Positions 9,595-19,109 of a stretch of 61,797 bases of DNA are shown here, one piece after another (within the stretch, counting starts at the first letter, position 1; each line of letters opens with the position of its first letter). The notes below the pieces were generated by a model. The model worked only from the letters and a program-made list of their open reading frames with translations. It searched no databases and was not told the origin of the DNA. The position numbers and the translations under genes were made by a program. The stretch is from Geomesophilobacter sediminis (GTDB lineage Bacteria; Desulfobacterota; Desulfuromonadia; Geobacterales; Geobacteraceae), in NCBI RefSeq assembly GCF_016458275.1, contig NZ_JAEMHM010000029.1, positions 1 through 61,797 on the forward strand. The letters are read 5' to 3'.

Positions 9595-10911
9595 TCAAAG
9601 CTGCTCGCCCGCAGTCACCTCTTTCGCACCGCCCGGGATCGAGCAGTAACGGCAGGCGTCGATGAATTCCACCTTCTCGAACTTGTCCAGCTCCCGGGCC
9701 AGGTCCGCGACCGAAAGCCGGTGGATGTCGACGTATTGTCCCTCCACCTTCTCGAATTTGCCGAGTTTCACCCCGTTGCACTGGTACGGGCAGTGGTAGA
9801 GCGTGCCGTTGTACATCCTGCGGCAGGCGGCCAGGAAACAGTTGCTGTAGTTGGCCTCGAGGCGGCCGTCGTCGGCCTGGTGCAAGTCGAAGGAGTTGAT
9901 GTCGAACCAGTAGCGGTCCGAGTAGTTGAAATGCTGCACCCCGTACTCGGCGAGCTTTTTCAGGGTCTGGGCGATTTTGGCCCGGAACTGGTCCGAGAGG
10001 GACTCCCCGTAGTTGGCCACGGTGACGATGATCCGGTCGTTCTTGAGGACCTGGCAGAGCTCGTCCGAGGGGACCACGGTCCCGTTGGTGAATACGCCGA
10101 TGTACCCGATCCGTTCGATCCGGAGGATGTCCCGAACCAGATCGGCCAGTTCGCGGTGGAGAAACGGCTCCCCGCCGACCAGGTCCAGCCGGTGGATGAA
10201 GCGGCAGGCCTGCACCATCTTTTTGATGTCGTTCAGGATGGTGTCCTTCGGGAGGGTCTCGCGGTTTTTCAGGTACGGCACCGCCTCCAGGCAGTGCTTG
10301 CACTTCAGGCTGCAGACCTCGCTCAGCAGGTAGCCGAACTCGTTGAACGAGGAACCGGCGACCTCCTGGTAGGGGTTGTCCCGATAGGCCATCTCCTCGA
10401 CCTTCTTGCAGAAGATCGGGCACTTGTACGGCTTGACGTGGTACGAGGTGCACTCGAGGAGCTCGGGCGGGGTCCCCGCGGCATGGTGCGCCTTGCAGAC
10501 CAGGTATTTGAGGAGGTAGACGAGAAACAGCCCGTTTGCTTTGGGATGGGTGCACCCGAGCTTGACGATGTCGTCGTCGATCAGCTCGGCCAACTGCATG
10601 GTCCCGGCGGCGATGATCAGCAGTTCGTCCGCCTGGGGCGGCCGGGCGGTCAGCGATGCCGGGGCGTCGACCGGGACGCCGTTGACGGAGCCGATCTGGT
10701 CGTGAAAGCGGTCGATGAAGCGCTCGATGGGAATCCCCAGCTCCTGGAACGCACCGTAGAGCATCTTCCCGGCCCGTCCGGCGCCGTAGATGATGTTCTT
10801 GCGGGTCTTGAGATACGCGATGACTTCATCCGCGGCCTTCTGGTCCGGTTCGGTCCCCTCGATCAGGCCGTCGTACAGCTCGGACAAAGTCTGGTTGAGC
10901 TCGATGAACAT
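9595..10911 (-). CDS. Radical SAM protein with N-terminal Rossmann-like module
   Basis: 438 residues. An N-terminal module starts IIYGAGRAGKMLYGAF (about 40-125). The radical SAM CxxxCxxC motif is CSLKCKHC, with C200, C204 and C207 as the expected [4Fe-4S] ligands. LVGGEPFLH supplies the GGE motif that contacts SAM. A Cys-rich C-terminal part (CRRMYNG, CPYQC, CRYCSIPGG) looks like a SPASM/twitch auxiliary-cluster region. The start is ATG with AGGAG-like bases upstream. In this glycan run it may modify a sugar or a glycan-carrying peptide; the substrate is unknown. The N-terminal module is shared with the neighbouring FkbM and HAD proteins. Confidence 0.85.
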   Translation of the reverse strand: MFIELNQTLSELYDGLIEGTEPDQKAADEVIAYLKTRKNIIYGAGRAGKMLYGAFQELGIPIERFIDRFHDQIGSVNGVPVDAPASLTARPPQADELLIIAAGTMQLAELIDDDIVKLGCTHPKANGLFLVYLLKYLVCKAHHAAGTPPELLECTSYHVKPYKCPIFCKKVEEMAYRDNPYQEVAGSSFNEFGYLLSEVCSLKCKHCLEAVPYLKNRETLPKDTILNDIKKMVQACRFIHRLDLVGGEPFLHRELADLVRDILRIERIGYIGVFTNGTVVPSDELCQVLKNDRIIVTVANYGESLSDQFRAKIAQTLKKLAEYGVQHFNYSDRYWFDINSFDLHQADDGRLEANYSNCFLAACRRMYNGTLYHCPYQCNGVKLGKFEKVEGQYVDIHRLSVADLARELDKFEKVEFIDACRYCSIPGGAKEVTAGEQL

Positions 10912-10975
10912 GTTCTTTCTCCTTTGGGTGCAGCTTTGTATCGGTTGAAAGTGGCAAACAGACGGTTTTTTTGGT

Positions 10976-12190
10976 TCAGGCGGAGCGGCTTCCGGCGTCC
11001 GGCTGCCGCTCCGCGGGGATCGCGTAGAGCACCAGGCCGGTGGCGCACCAGCCGTGCAGCCGTAACAAAAAGCGGTATCCCTCCAGCGCCTGCATCAGGA
11101 AAAGGGGGAGTTCCCACAGTCCCAGGCGGTTGTGGTAGGCGGTCGCGGCGATGATGGGGCGGCAGCGGCGGATCGTCTCCACCCCCCCTTTCAGGACCTC
11201 CAGTTCCCATCCCTCCAGATGGAGCTTGAGGAAGGTGGGGTCCTCGTGGAGCTGGTCGATGGTGGTGGTCGCGACCCGGCGGGGGCCGATGGCGGAGAGC
11301 TGGGTCGCGTAGCCCAGCCCGTCGTAGAGGAGGGCGCTTCCCTCCTGCTGTGCCAGGACCCGGTCCGAGATGGCGATCCGGCCGGCCGGCGCCGGGATGG
11401 CCGCGGCGATTTCCCGGCGTAAGACGGCCAAGTTGTCCGGGTCCGGTTCGACCGCCACGATCTCCCGGAACCGCTCTCCCACTGCGCGGGCAAAGGCGAT
11501 GCTCACTTCGCCGTGGTGCGCCCCTACATCCAGCAGCGCTTCCTCGTCCCCGAGCAGTTCCCGCACCTGTGGAATGAAGTAGCGGTCCGCCACGGTGACC
11601 GGGGCTTCGGGGAAAAGCCAATCCTGGCGCAGCCGGCGCCAGGCGAAGAACTGAAGCTGATGCGCCCGGGAGATCGGGTCCTCCCAGCGGCTGAGTACCT
11701 CTTTCATCCCGGCGCGGTCCGCGTCGGAGATCTGGTCGGCGAACCACCCGTTACTCAGCGGATGGCGGTCCCGGTACGCCTCGGCCACGTCGTAGAAGGG
11801 GATCACGTCCGGCCATCCCTTAGCCGTCAGGCTCCGGTGCACCGGGCCGTACTGAACGGTGGAGATGCAGACCGCGAGCAGCACCCTGGATTGCTCTTCG
11901 GGAGAAACCTCATCCGGCGCGAGGATCCGGGTGCCCTCCCAGAAGGGATCGGCGCGGTGCTGCGCCGCGTTGGCGTCGACCACGTACTCGAACGGGATCC
12001 CGACGTGGCGGAGGTACTCGGCGGCCATGTGCCCCAGGTTTCCCGCGCCGTAGAGGACCAGCGGCTTGTCCACCGGGCGCGGGCCGAGTTCCGCCGGGGT
12101 GGCTGCGATCCGGTCGATAAGCGCCGCGCCCCCTTCTCTGGAGGGGAGTTCGGCAAAGGTCAGTTCACGGTAGCCACAGTCTCGGCCCAT
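10976..12190 (-). CDS. FkbM-family methyltransferase with N-terminal Rossmann-like module
   Basis: 404 residues from ATG 12190, which overlaps the 3' end of the GT4 gene by 31 bp. An earlier start is unlikely because upstream codons run through that gene and are low-complexity. Residues 44-110 (LVLYGAGNLGHMAAEYL) repeat the module seen in the radical SAM and HAD neighbours. The methyltransferase domain begins at LLDVGAHHGEVSIAFA (residues 219-234) and continues through IVAVEPDPDNLAVL. FkbM-type enzymes O-methylate sugars or hydroxyls using SAM. The acceptor here is not known, but a cell-surface sugar is the natural guess. Confidence 0.85.
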   Translation of the reverse strand: MGRDCGYRELTFAELPSREGGAALIDRIAATPAELGPRPVDKPLVLYGAGNLGHMAAEYLRHVGIPFEYVVDANAAQHRADPFWEGTRILAPDEVSPEEQSRVLLAVCISTVQYGPVHRSLTAKGWPDVIPFYDVAEAYRDRHPLSNGWFADQISDADRAGMKEVLSRWEDPISRAHQLQFFAWRRLRQDWLFPEAPVTVADRYFIPQVRELLGDEEALLDVGAHHGEVSIAFARAVGERFREIVAVEPDPDNLAVLRREIAAAIPAPAGRIAISDRVLAQQEGSALLYDGLGYATQLSAIGPRRVATTTIDQLHEDPTFLKLHLEGWELEVLKGGVETIRRCRPIIAATAYHNRLGLWELPLFLMQALEGYRFLLRLHGWCATGLVLYAIPAERQPDAGSRSA

Positions 12191-13440
12191 CGCCGCAACC
12201 TCTCGTTTTCGGGAAAATGCTGTTGGAAGTGGAACACCGACCCCTTGGTCTTTTCCACCAGGCCGTGCCGGGAAAAGGGGGACGGGACCGGTGCCGCGCC
12301 GGTGAAGATCTCCGGGTGCGCCTGGCAGGAAAGGAACCATTGCGCCGGGTCGGCGCCGAAGATGGCGGGAAAGGCGATCTCCCGCTTCGGCTGCTCCAGG
12401 ACCGCCCGGTAATGCCCTTCGAGGAGCTCCACCATCCGGGGAACGGCGAAACGGGTCCGTACCGAGGCCGCCGCTTGCTCCCCCATCTCCCGGCGTGCCT
12501 CCGGGTGCTCCCAGAGCCATTGCAGGGCGTCGGCGAGCTCTTCCGGGGTCCGGACCACCAGGCCGGTTTTGCGGTCTTCCACCAGGTGGCGCTCCGCGGG
12601 GTTGTCCAGGACCACCGGGACGATCCCCATCGCCATCGCCTCCAAAAGCGCGTTTTCCGTGGTCCCGTAGTGCTCCGGGTTGAGGAGGTAGACCAGGGTG
12701 TCGATGTCGGCCAGCGCGCCGACCACATCGGGGGTGTACCCGGCGAATTGGAGCATCCCGGGGCGGCCGGCCAGCTCGCACTGCCGCTCCAGGATCTCCC
12801 GGTTCAGGGTGTCGCCCACCAGGCGGACCGTGAAGCCGGGTATCCGTACCTTTTTCAGGAAGTTGACGTAGTCCGGATGCAGCTTGGCGAAGTTGAGGCT
12901 CCCCAGGTATCCCGCCCGCATGCCGGCGACCTGGCGCCGGGCCGGCTCGGGAAAGCCGTCGAACCCACCGCAGCTGTGCACCACCCCGAGTCGTTCCCGC
13001 TGTGCCGGGTGCAGTCGCGCGACCGCCTCGGCCTCATAGGAACAGGGCGAGGTGAAGAGGAAACGCTCGGCGTTTTCCAAGAGCCCGGACGGGATCACCG
13101 GGGTATGGAGGCCGGAGACGTGGCACCAGACCAAAAGACGCATCGGGGGGAGCGCGGCGCGGCAAAGGGCCGCGATGGTGGCGGGATGGTTCCACCATTC
13201 CAGCTGCACGACGTCGGCGGCGGCGACCTCGGCGGCCAGGGTCGCCGGGTCCGGTTCCACGATAACCGCTCCGCCGGCGGCCAGGGTCCGGTCCACGAAG
13301 AGCGGCTTTTCCGGGCGCTCCAGGCAGACCACGCGGTGCCGAAACGCCCCGGAAAAGGCGCCGCCGACCACTCCGCTCAGCGCTTTCCCCACGCCACCGC
13401 CCAGGTGGGCGGTGAGATGCAGGACGGTCACCGGCCTCAT
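12160..13440 (-). CDS. GT4-family (GT-B) glycosyltransferase
   Basis: 426 residues. The start is ATG 13440, four bases overlapping the radical SAM stop (ATGA), with GGAGGAG upstream. The longer frame to 13524 runs antisense-like through the previous gene and is not used. The N-terminus VTVLHLTAHLGGGVGKALSG is the glycine-rich loop typical of GT4. The C-terminal nucleotide-sugar site contains GTTENALLEAMAMGIVPVV, with the ENALLEAMA form of the EX7E motif. It should retain donor configuration and add one sugar to a glycan. Donor and acceptor are unknown. Translational coupling to both neighbours indicates an operon. Confidence 0.88.
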   Translation of the reverse strand: MRPVTVLHLTAHLGGGVGKALSGVVGGAFSGAFRHRVVCLERPEKPLFVDRTLAAGGAVIVEPDPATLAAEVAAADVVQLEWWNHPATIAALCRAALPPMRLLVWCHVSGLHTPVIPSGLLENAERFLFTSPCSYEAEAVARLHPAQRERLGVVHSCGGFDGFPEPARRQVAGMRAGYLGSLNFAKLHPDYVNFLKKVRIPGFTVRLVGDTLNREILERQCELAGRPGMLQFAGYTPDVVGALADIDTLVYLLNPEHYGTTENALLEAMAMGIVPVVLDNPAERHLVEDRKTGLVVRTPEELADALQWLWEHPEARREMGEQAAASVRTRFAVPRMVELLEGHYRAVLEQPKREIAFPAIFGADPAQWFLSCQAHPEIFTGAAPVPSPFSRHGLVEKTKGSVFHFQQHFPENERLRRWAETVATVN

Positions 13441-14453
13441 CGGCGGCTCTCCTCCAGTTTTTTCAAAAGCTCGCCGGCGTACGGGTCGATGTTGTCCGGC
13501 AGGCAGTGGCTCAACTGGCCGCACTGGCTGCAGATCGGGTCCTGCATCCGCTCCCCGCGCAGATGCGCCACCCGGTGGCGGTACATCGCTTCCGAGTTCC
13601 AGATCTCCTTCACGCTCTGGGTCCGGACGTCGCCGATGATGAGCTTTCTGGCCCAGTCGAGGAAGCAGAGGCTCACCGAGCCGTCCGAGTTCACCGACAT
13701 GGAATAGAAGATGTAGGGGCAGACGTTGGTCTCGCCGACCGGCTGGTCGTAGATCCCCTTCTCCATGGAGACCCCCAGCCGGTCTTCGATGTCGAACTCG
13801 GGCCAGCAGGGGGCCATGTTCTCGATGAAGATCCGGTCCGCGTAGTTGCCGAAGGTGGCGTAGAACCGCTCCTTGTCCGCCTCGCTCAGGAAGTCCCCGG
13901 CGATCTTGATGCAGATCTCGCAGTTCCCCTTGAATTCGTAGAGCTTGGCGATGTTCTCCACGAAGCGGTTGAAGTCGACCTTCACCCCGGTGAAATCCAG
14001 AAACTGCTGGTCGGAGAGGCCGTCCACCGAGATGTTGATCCGGTCGATCCCCGCCTCGATCACCGGGCGGATCCGCTCCGGCTCGAAGAAGTAGCCGTTG
14101 GTGGTGGTGTCGATGGCATCGGCCACCCCCCGCTCCTTGGCGTAGCGGATCATGTCGGCGAAGTGCCGGTTCATCATCGGCTCCCCTTCCTTGTAGAGGC
14201 GGAGCACCTTGAGGGGGCGGTCGAACTCCTGCAGGTCGTCGATCACCTTTTTGTAGAGATCGAAATCGAGCGGCCCCTGGAAACGGCCGGTCTCCCGGAT
14301 CAGCTTGTCATCGCCGTTCGGGCAGAACTTGCAGCGGAAGTTGCAGGCGCTGGAGGGATCCACGAAAAGCACCATCGGGGTGGCGAGCGGGATCACCGTC
14401 TCCAGGCGGGTCCTGCCTTCGGCGTTGATGCGGGGTTTGATCTCTGCTTTCAT
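13437..14453 (-). CDS. Radical SAM/SPASM domain protein
   Basis: 338 residues from ATG 14453 (AAAGGAA upstream); the longer frame to 14597 adds only low-complexity residues. The radical SAM motif CNFRCKFC gives C37, C41 and C44. The chain continues with RLYKEGEPMMNRHF (GGE-like) and INISVDGLSDQQF. The C-terminus has CPYIFYSMSVNSDGSVSLC and CSQCGQLSHC, which are SPASM-type ligands for an auxiliary Fe-S cluster. Such proteins are frequent in glycan and peptide modification loci. The substrate is not evident. It is followed with a 4-bp overlap by the GT4 gene. Confidence 0.87.
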   Translation of the reverse strand: MKAEIKPRINAEGRTRLETVIPLATPMVLFVDPSSACNFRCKFCPNGDDKLIRETGRFQGPLDFDLYKKVIDDLQEFDRPLKVLRLYKEGEPMMNRHFADMIRYAKERGVADAIDTTTNGYFFEPERIRPVIEAGIDRINISVDGLSDQQFLDFTGVKVDFNRFVENIAKLYEFKGNCEICIKIAGDFLSEADKERFYATFGNYADRIFIENMAPCWPEFDIEDRLGVSMEKGIYDQPVGETNVCPYIFYSMSVNSDGSVSLCFLDWARKLIIGDVRTQSVKEIWNSEAMYRHRVAHLRGERMQDPICSQCGQLSHCLPDNIDPYAGELLKKLEESRR

Positions 14454-14539
14454 GCGCGTCGTTTCCTTTTGTGTGGGAAGGTGAGGGGGAGCGCTACCTT
14501 TCGGACCGGTCCCCTTTTTCCGTTTCGTTGCCGCCCGCG

Positions 14540-15367
14540 TCAGGCGGTGAGCTGTTTCAGTTTCCCGGCGTCGCCCCAAAAAGCCATCGGCTCCCACTCC
14601 GGGTAGGGATAGCGGCCGAGCTCCAGCCGGATCGAGGCGCCGCGCCGGGCGATGTGCTCCTCCACCAGCCGGCGCACCGAAATGGGGGTGCCGCTGCAGA
14701 CGTTAACGATGCCGTCGAAGTCGCGCCGTTCCAGAAGCCGCACCAGGCGCTCGGCGATGTCGCCGACCGGGGAATAGTCCCTGAGCTGCTCCCCGCCCGA
14801 CATCGCGAAGTTCTCCGCACCGGCGTCGATGGCCCGGTCCAACTGGGCGATCAGGCTGCGCGGGTTCTGTCCCGCCCCGTGCATGTAGAAAAGCCGGGTC
14901 CAGGTGAGCCGGAAGGGGATTTCGCGCTGGAGGGCCTGGAGGAAGCGGCGCAGGGTGTCCTTGGCCTGGGGGTAGGGGAGGATCGGGGCGGTCGGGCACT
15001 CCTCGGTGAGGGGGCCGTTTTGCAGCCCGTACTCGAAGCAGGTGCCGGCGACCAAAAGCCGCGGCACCCCGGCGCGGACCACCAGTTCCAGGAAGCGGCA
15101 GTGCTCGCCCAGGGTTTCCGAGAGGTGCCGCAGCGCGCGGTAGTTGTCCAGGTCCGGCCAGGCCAGGTGCAGGAGGGCGTCGTGGCCGGCGAGCGGCTGG
15201 AGGTCGGGAGGGTTTTGCAGGTCGCAGGGAAGGGTCGCGACGCCGTCCGGCGGCTGCGCCGCGGAGCCCGGACGCACCAGCAGGGTCACCTGGTGGCCCC
15301 GCTCCAAAAGCGACGCCACCGCGTAGCGGCCGATGAAGCCGGTCCCGCCGGTCACCAACACCTTCAT
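14540..15367 (-). CDS. NAD(P)-dependent sugar epimerase/reductase (SDR, extended)
   Basis: 275 residues. MKVLVTGGTGFIGRYAV supplies the GxxGxxG nucleotide-binding motif, and YPQAK supplies the catalytic YxxxK. The ATG overlaps the upstream 3,5-epimerase stop by four bases (ATGA). In a pathway with rfbFGH and a 3,5-epimerase, an SDR of this kind would carry out the final 4-keto reduction that fixes the dideoxysugar product, as AscF does for CDP-ascarylose. This assignment is from context; sequence alone gives only the SDR family. Confidence 0.85.
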   Translation of the reverse strand: MKVLVTGGTGFIGRYAVASLLERGHQVTLLVRPGSAAQPPDGVATLPCDLQNPPDLQPLAGHDALLHLAWPDLDNYRALRHLSETLGEHCRFLELVVRAGVPRLLVAGTCFEYGLQNGPLTEECPTAPILPYPQAKDTLRRFLQALQREIPFRLTWTRLFYMHGAGQNPRSLIAQLDRAIDAGAENFAMSGGEQLRDYSPVGDIAERLVRLLERRDFDGIVNVCSGTPISVRRLVEEHIARRGASIRLELGRYPYPEWEPMAFWGDAGKLKQLTA

Positions 15368-15918
15368 CGCGCCCCTCCCATGGTGAAGGGGGAGACGAAC
15401 TCGGCCAGGGGGGCGAAAGAGCGGTCCCGCTGCGAGATGACCGGATCGGCATCGGGCCAGGGGATGCCGGCGGAGTCCCAGCGGATGCCGGTGTCGTGGG
15501 CGGGGGCGTAGACGGTGGCGACCTTGTAGAGCATGGTTGCCGGGCCGTCGGTGACGTAGAAGCCGTGGGCCACCCCCTTGGGAAGGTAGAGGAGGTTCGC
15601 CCGCTCCGCGTTCAGCTCGAAGAGCTCGTGCCTGCCGTAGCTTGGCGAGTCCCGGCGCAGGTCGAGGACGACGTCGAGCACCCCGCCGGCGCTGCAGTAG
15701 ACCAGCTTCTCGTGATCGTGGGGGGGGAGCTGGAAATGGAGCCCCCGCAGCACGCGCGGGTGCGAGACCGAGTAGTACTCCTCGCGCCAGTCGGTGTTGA
15801 GCCCCAGTTCGGTGAAGAGCCCGTGGTGGAAGGTCTTGACGAAGCTCCCCCGGTCGTCCCGGAACCGGTCCGGAAGGAGCTCGCAGCAGCCCGGTATCGA
15901 GGTCTGGCGGAGCTCCAT
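15364..15918 (-). CDS. dTDP-4-dehydrorhamnose 3,5-epimerase-like protein (RmlC/AscE type)
   Basis: 184 residues, the usual RmlC length. The cupin fold carries RGLHFQLPPHDHEKLVYC (catalytic His region), VLDVVLDLRRDSPSYG and LLYLPKGVAHGFYV. The start ATG overlaps the rfbH stop by one base. RmlC acts on dTDP-4-keto-6-deoxyglucose, but no rmlA, rmlB or rmlD is nearby, whereas CDP-sugar genes are. A CDP-4-keto-3,6-dideoxyhexose epimerase is therefore the more likely role. Confidence 0.85.
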   Translation of the reverse strand: MELRQTSIPGCCELLPDRFRDDRGSFVKTFHHGLFTELGLNTDWREEYYSVSHPRVLRGLHFQLPPHDHEKLVYCSAGGVLDVVLDLRRDSPSYGRHELFELNAERANLLYLPKGVAHGFYVTDGPATMLYKVATVYAPAHDTGIRWDSAGIPWPDADPVISQRDRSFAPLAEFVSPFTMGGAR

Positions 15919-17267
15919 CAGGAGGCCATCCCGGCGAAGCGGCGCATGGTGGCGGCGATTCTCGCGATCATCTCGGCGGAGAGCCCCGGGTAGACCCCGA
16001 CCCAGAAGGTGTCGCGCATGATCCGGTCGGTGTTGGCGAGCTCGCCGACCACACGGTAGCCCTGGCCGCTGGCCCGCATCTCGTCGAAGCAGGGGTGCTT
16101 GAGGAGGTTGCCGGCGAAAAGCATCCGGGTCTGGATCCGCTCCCGTTCCAGATGGCTGACCATCTGGTCCCGGGTGAACCCGGCATCATCGCGCACCGTG
16201 ATCAGGAAACCGAACCAGGAGGGATCTGAGTTGGGGGTCGGCTCGGGGAGGATCAGCCGGTCCGCCAGCGGGGTGAGCTCCTCGCGGAGCTGGGCCCAGT
16301 TCTTCTTGCGCGCCTCGACGAAGCCGGGGAGACGGTCCAGCTGGGCGCAGCCGATCGCCGCCTGCAGGTCGGTCACCTTCAGGTTGTAGCCGAAGTGGGA
16401 ATAGACGTACTTGTGGTCGTAGCCGACCGGGAGCTCGCCGAACTGCTGGTCGAACCGGTGCCGGCAGGTGTCGTCGCGCCCCGAGGGGCACCAGCAGTCG
16501 CGTCCCCAGTCGCGGAAGGACTCCACCAGGCGCTTGAGCTGGGTATCGCCGGTGTAGACCGCCCCCCCCTCGCCCATGGTCATATGGTGCGGCGGGTAGA
16601 AGCTCGAGGTCCCGAGGTCCCCGATGGTCCCGGTGTAGCGCCACTGCCCGCGGAAGAGGTAGCGGGAGCCGAGCGCGTCGCAGTTGTCCTCGATGAGCCA
16701 CAGGCCGTGTTTCTCACAGAAGGCGCAGACCGCCTCCAGGTCGAAGGGGTTGCCCAGGGTGTGGGCGACCATGACGGCGCGCGTCTTCGGGGAGAGGGCG
16801 GCTTCCAGCTGGGTTACGTCGATGTTGTAGCCGGGAAGGGTCACGTCCACGAAGACCGGGACCGCCCCGTACTGGATGATGGGTGCCACGGTGGTCGGAA
16901 AACCGGCCGCCACGGTGATCACCTCGGCGCCGGGGAGAATCCGCCGGTCCCCGAGCTTCGGGGAGGTGAGCGCCATGAAGGCGAGGAGGTTCGCCGAGGA
17001 GCCGGAGTTGACCAGGGAGCAGTGGGGGACCCCCAGGAAGCGGGCGAATTCGGTCTCGAAACGCTCGGCGTAGCGCCCGGTGGTGAGCCAGAAATCGAGG
17101 GTGGCTTCGGTCAGGTTGGCGATCTCTTCCTCGCCGAAGATCCTCCCGCCGTAGTTGATGCGGTCCCCCGGGGCGTACGCCGGCTTGTGGCCGTGCACCT
17201 CCCGGTAGTAGGCAAGCGCCGCGGCCACCGCCTCGCGGCGCAGCGTCTGTTCCCGGTTATCGGCCAT
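15918..17267 (-). CDS. rfbH: CDP-4-keto-6-deoxy-D-glucose 3-dehydrase (E1, PMP- and [2Fe-2S]-dependent)
   Basis: 449 residues, DegT/DnrJ aminotransferase fold. The usual PLP lysine is replaced by His in [14 protein letters not shown] (H227), the hallmark of the 3-dehydrase E1. The [2Fe-2S] ligands are present as C196 and the C-x-C-x7-C group C258, C260, C268. The gap between C196 and C258 is 61 residues, a few more than in the Yersinia enzyme, owing to a short insertion near residue 205. It removes the C3 hydroxyl together with a ferredoxin-type reductase (E3, ddhD/ascD); no such reductase gene is in this window. The start overlaps the rfbG stop by 11 bp. Confidence 0.93.
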   Translation of the reverse strand: MADNREQTLRREAVAAALAYYREVHGHKPAYAPGDRINYGGRIFGEEEIANLTEATLDFWLTTGRYAERFETEFARFLGVPHCSLVNSGSSANLLAFMALTSPKLGDRRILPGAEVITVAAGFPTTVAPIIQYGAVPVFVDVTLPGYNIDVTQLEAALSPKTRAVMVAHTLGNPFDLEAVCAFCEKHGLWLIEDNCDALGSRYLFRGQWRYTGTIGDLGTSSFYPPHHMTMGEGGAVYTGDTQLKRLVESFRDWGRDCWCPSGRDDTCRHRFDQQFGELPVGYDHKYVYSHFGYNLKVTDLQAAIGCAQLDRLPGFVEARKKNWAQLREELTPLADRLILPEPTPNSDPSWFGFLITVRDDAGFTRDQMVSHLERERIQTRMLFAGNLLKHPCFDEMRASGQGYRVVGELANTDRIMRDTFWVGVYPGLSAEMIARIAATMRRFAGMAS

Positions 17268-18333
17268 GCTCGGTCTCCCCCGATGCCAGAGTTTGGTAGT
17301 TTTCGATCTGCCGGAGGGTGAACTCCCGCATGTCCCCCCCCTTGAGCTGGGTGCGGTACCAGGAGACGGTCCAGTCGAGCGCCGTCTCCAGGTTCAGGGC
17401 CGGCTGCCACTTGAGCCCGGCGCGGGCCGCGGAGCAGTCGAGCTTCAGGTACTTCGCCTCGTGGGGCTGCGGCGTGCCGACGAGCTCCCAGCCGGCTCCC
17501 TCGCCCCACAGGGCGCAGGTCCGGGAGACCAGGTCGAGGGTGGGACGGGCGTCCTCGTCGCGGGGGCCGAAGTTCCACCCGCGGGCGAAGGGCTCGCCTT
17601 CCTGGTGCAGCTTCCGGGCGAGGGTGAGGTAGCCGCGCAGGGGCTCCAGGACGTGCTGCCAGGGGCGGATGGCGTCCGGGTTTCTGATCTGCACCTTCAC
17701 CCCTCCGGCGCAGGCGCGGATCAGGTCCGGCACCAGCCGGTCCGCGGCCCAGTCGCCGCCGCCGATGACGTTGCCCGCCCGGGCGGTGGCGAGAAACGGG
17801 GCGGCGGCAAAGAAGGAGCGGCGGTAGGAGGCGGTGACCAGTTCGGCACACCCTTTGCTCGCCGAGTAGGGGTCGTTCCCCCCCATCGGCTCGTTCTCGC
17901 GGTAGCCCCAGTCCCACTCCCGGTTCTCGTAGCATTTGTCGCTGGTGATCACGACGGCGGCGGCGACCGAAGGGGTGCGGCGCACCGCCTCCAGGAAGTT
18001 CACCGTCCCCATCACGTTGGTGGCGAAGGTTTGCGCCGGGGTCTGGTAGGAGGCGCGCACCAGCGGCTGCGCCGCCAGGTGGAAGACGACCTCGGGGGCT
18101 GCCTCCCGCATGGCCGCGGCCAAGGCCTCCGCGTCGCAGACGTCGCCGATGCGGCTGACGATCCCCTCGGCGGCACCGGTCACCGTGAACATGCTCGGGT
18201 CGGTGGGGGGATTGAGGGCGTAGCCGGTGACCCGGGCCCCGAGCAGCTTCAGCCACAGGGTGAGCCAGGTCCCCTTGAAGCCGGTGTGGCCGGTGATGAA
18301 GACCGATTTTCCCTTCCAGAACGAGCCGTTCAT
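17257..18333 (-). CDS. rfbG: CDP-glucose 4,6-dehydratase
   Basis: 358 residues from ATG 18333, whose first base is also the last base of the rfbF TGA; GGAAG lies upstream. The Rossmann motif is [14 protein letters not shown], the substrate-loop segment is [13 protein letters not shown], and the catalytic YxxxK sits in [13 protein letters not shown]. It converts CDP-D-glucose to CDP-4-keto-6-deoxy-D-glucose using bound NAD. The length equals known RfbG/DdhB proteins. An upstream in-frame ATG at 18348 is possible but lies inside rfbF. Confidence 0.93.
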   Translation of the reverse strand: MNGSFWKGKSVFITGHTGFKGTWLTLWLKLLGARVTGYALNPPTDPSMFTVTGAAEGIVSRIGDVCDAEALAAAMREAAPEVVFHLAAQPLVRASYQTPAQTFATNVMGTVNFLEAVRRTPSVAAAVVITSDKCYENREWDWGYRENEPMGGNDPYSASKGCAELVTASYRRSFFAAAPFLATARAGNVIGGGDWAADRLVPDLIRACAGGVKVQIRNPDAIRPWQHVLEPLRGYLTLARKLHQEGEPFARGWNFGPRDEDARPTLDLVSRTCALWGEGAGWELVGTPQPHEAKYLKLDCSAARAGLKWQPALNLETALDWTVSWYRTQLKGGDMREFTLRQIENYQTLASGETEHGR

Positions 18334-19109
18334 CACCAGGTCTTCCATTTGGCCTGGTTGGTGGTCCACAGGTGCTCCAGGTCCTGCTTGTCGCGCAGGG
18401 CGTCCATGCATTTCCAGAAGCCGTGGTGCTTGTAGGCCTTGAGCTGGTTGTCGTGGGCGAGGTTTTCCAGCGGTACCTGCTCCCACATCCACTTGTCCGC
18501 ATCCTCGGGGAGGTAGTTGAAGATCTCGGGCTTGAGGACGAAGAAGCCGCCGTTGATCCAGCCCCCCTCCTCGATCGGCTTCTCCTTGAAGCTGGAGACC
18601 GTGCCGTCCTCTTCGAGGTCTAAAAGGCCGAAACGTCCCCCCGGCTGCACCGTGGTGACGGTGGCGTACTTGCCGTGCTCGTTGTGGTAGGCGACCAGTT
18701 GCTCCAGGTTGACGTCGGCCACCCCGTCGCCGTAGGTGAGGAAGAAGTCTTCCTTCCCCACGTACTGCTGCACCCTTTTCAGGCGCCCGGCGGTCTGGGT
18801 CATCAGCCCGGTGTCGACCAGGGTCACCCGCAGCTTTTCGGTGTTCGCCTGGTGGATTTCGAAGCTGTTGGTCTGCAGGTTGAAGGTGACGTCGGAGTTA
18901 TAGATGTAGTAGTTCATGAAATACTCTTTGATCATGAACCCCTTGTAACCAAGACAGATGATGAACTCGTTGTGCCCCTGGCTTTCGAAGATCTTCATGA
19001 TGTGCCACAGGATCGGCTTCTCTCCGATCTCGATCATCGGCTTCGGCTTCAGGTACGACTCCTCGGAGATGCGCGTGCCGAGACCACCGGCGAAGATGAC
19101 AACTTTCAT
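18333..19109 (-). CDS. rfbF: Glucose-1-phosphate cytidylyltransferase
   Basis: 258 residues. MKVVIFAGGLGTRISEES is the nucleotidyltransferase signature, followed by KPKPMIEIGEKPILWHIMK. It makes CDP-glucose from glucose-1-phosphate and CTP, the first step of CDP-3,6-dideoxyhexose synthesis. AGGAG stands six bases before the ATG. It is the first gene of the minus-strand run, so the operon promoter should lie between 19110 and about 19350. Confidence 0.94.
   Translation of the reverse strand: MKVVIFAGGLGTRISEESYLKPKPMIEIGEKPILWHIMKIFESQGHNEFIICLGYKGFMIKEYFMNYYIYNSDVTFNLQTNSFEIHQANTEKLRVTLVDTGLMTQTAGRLKRVQQYVGKEDFFLTYGDGVADVNLEQLVAYHNEHGKYATVTTVQPGGRFGLLDLEEDGTVSSFKEKPIEEGGWINGGFFVLKPEIFNYLPEDADKWMWEQVPLENLAHDNQLKAYKHHGFWKCMDALRDKQDLEHLWTTNQAKWKTW

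Noticed and set aside
7197-9665. 822-residue plus-strand ORF over the HAD gene
   Set aside because: It begins inside a terminator hairpin and mirrors the HAD gene; composition is shadow-like.
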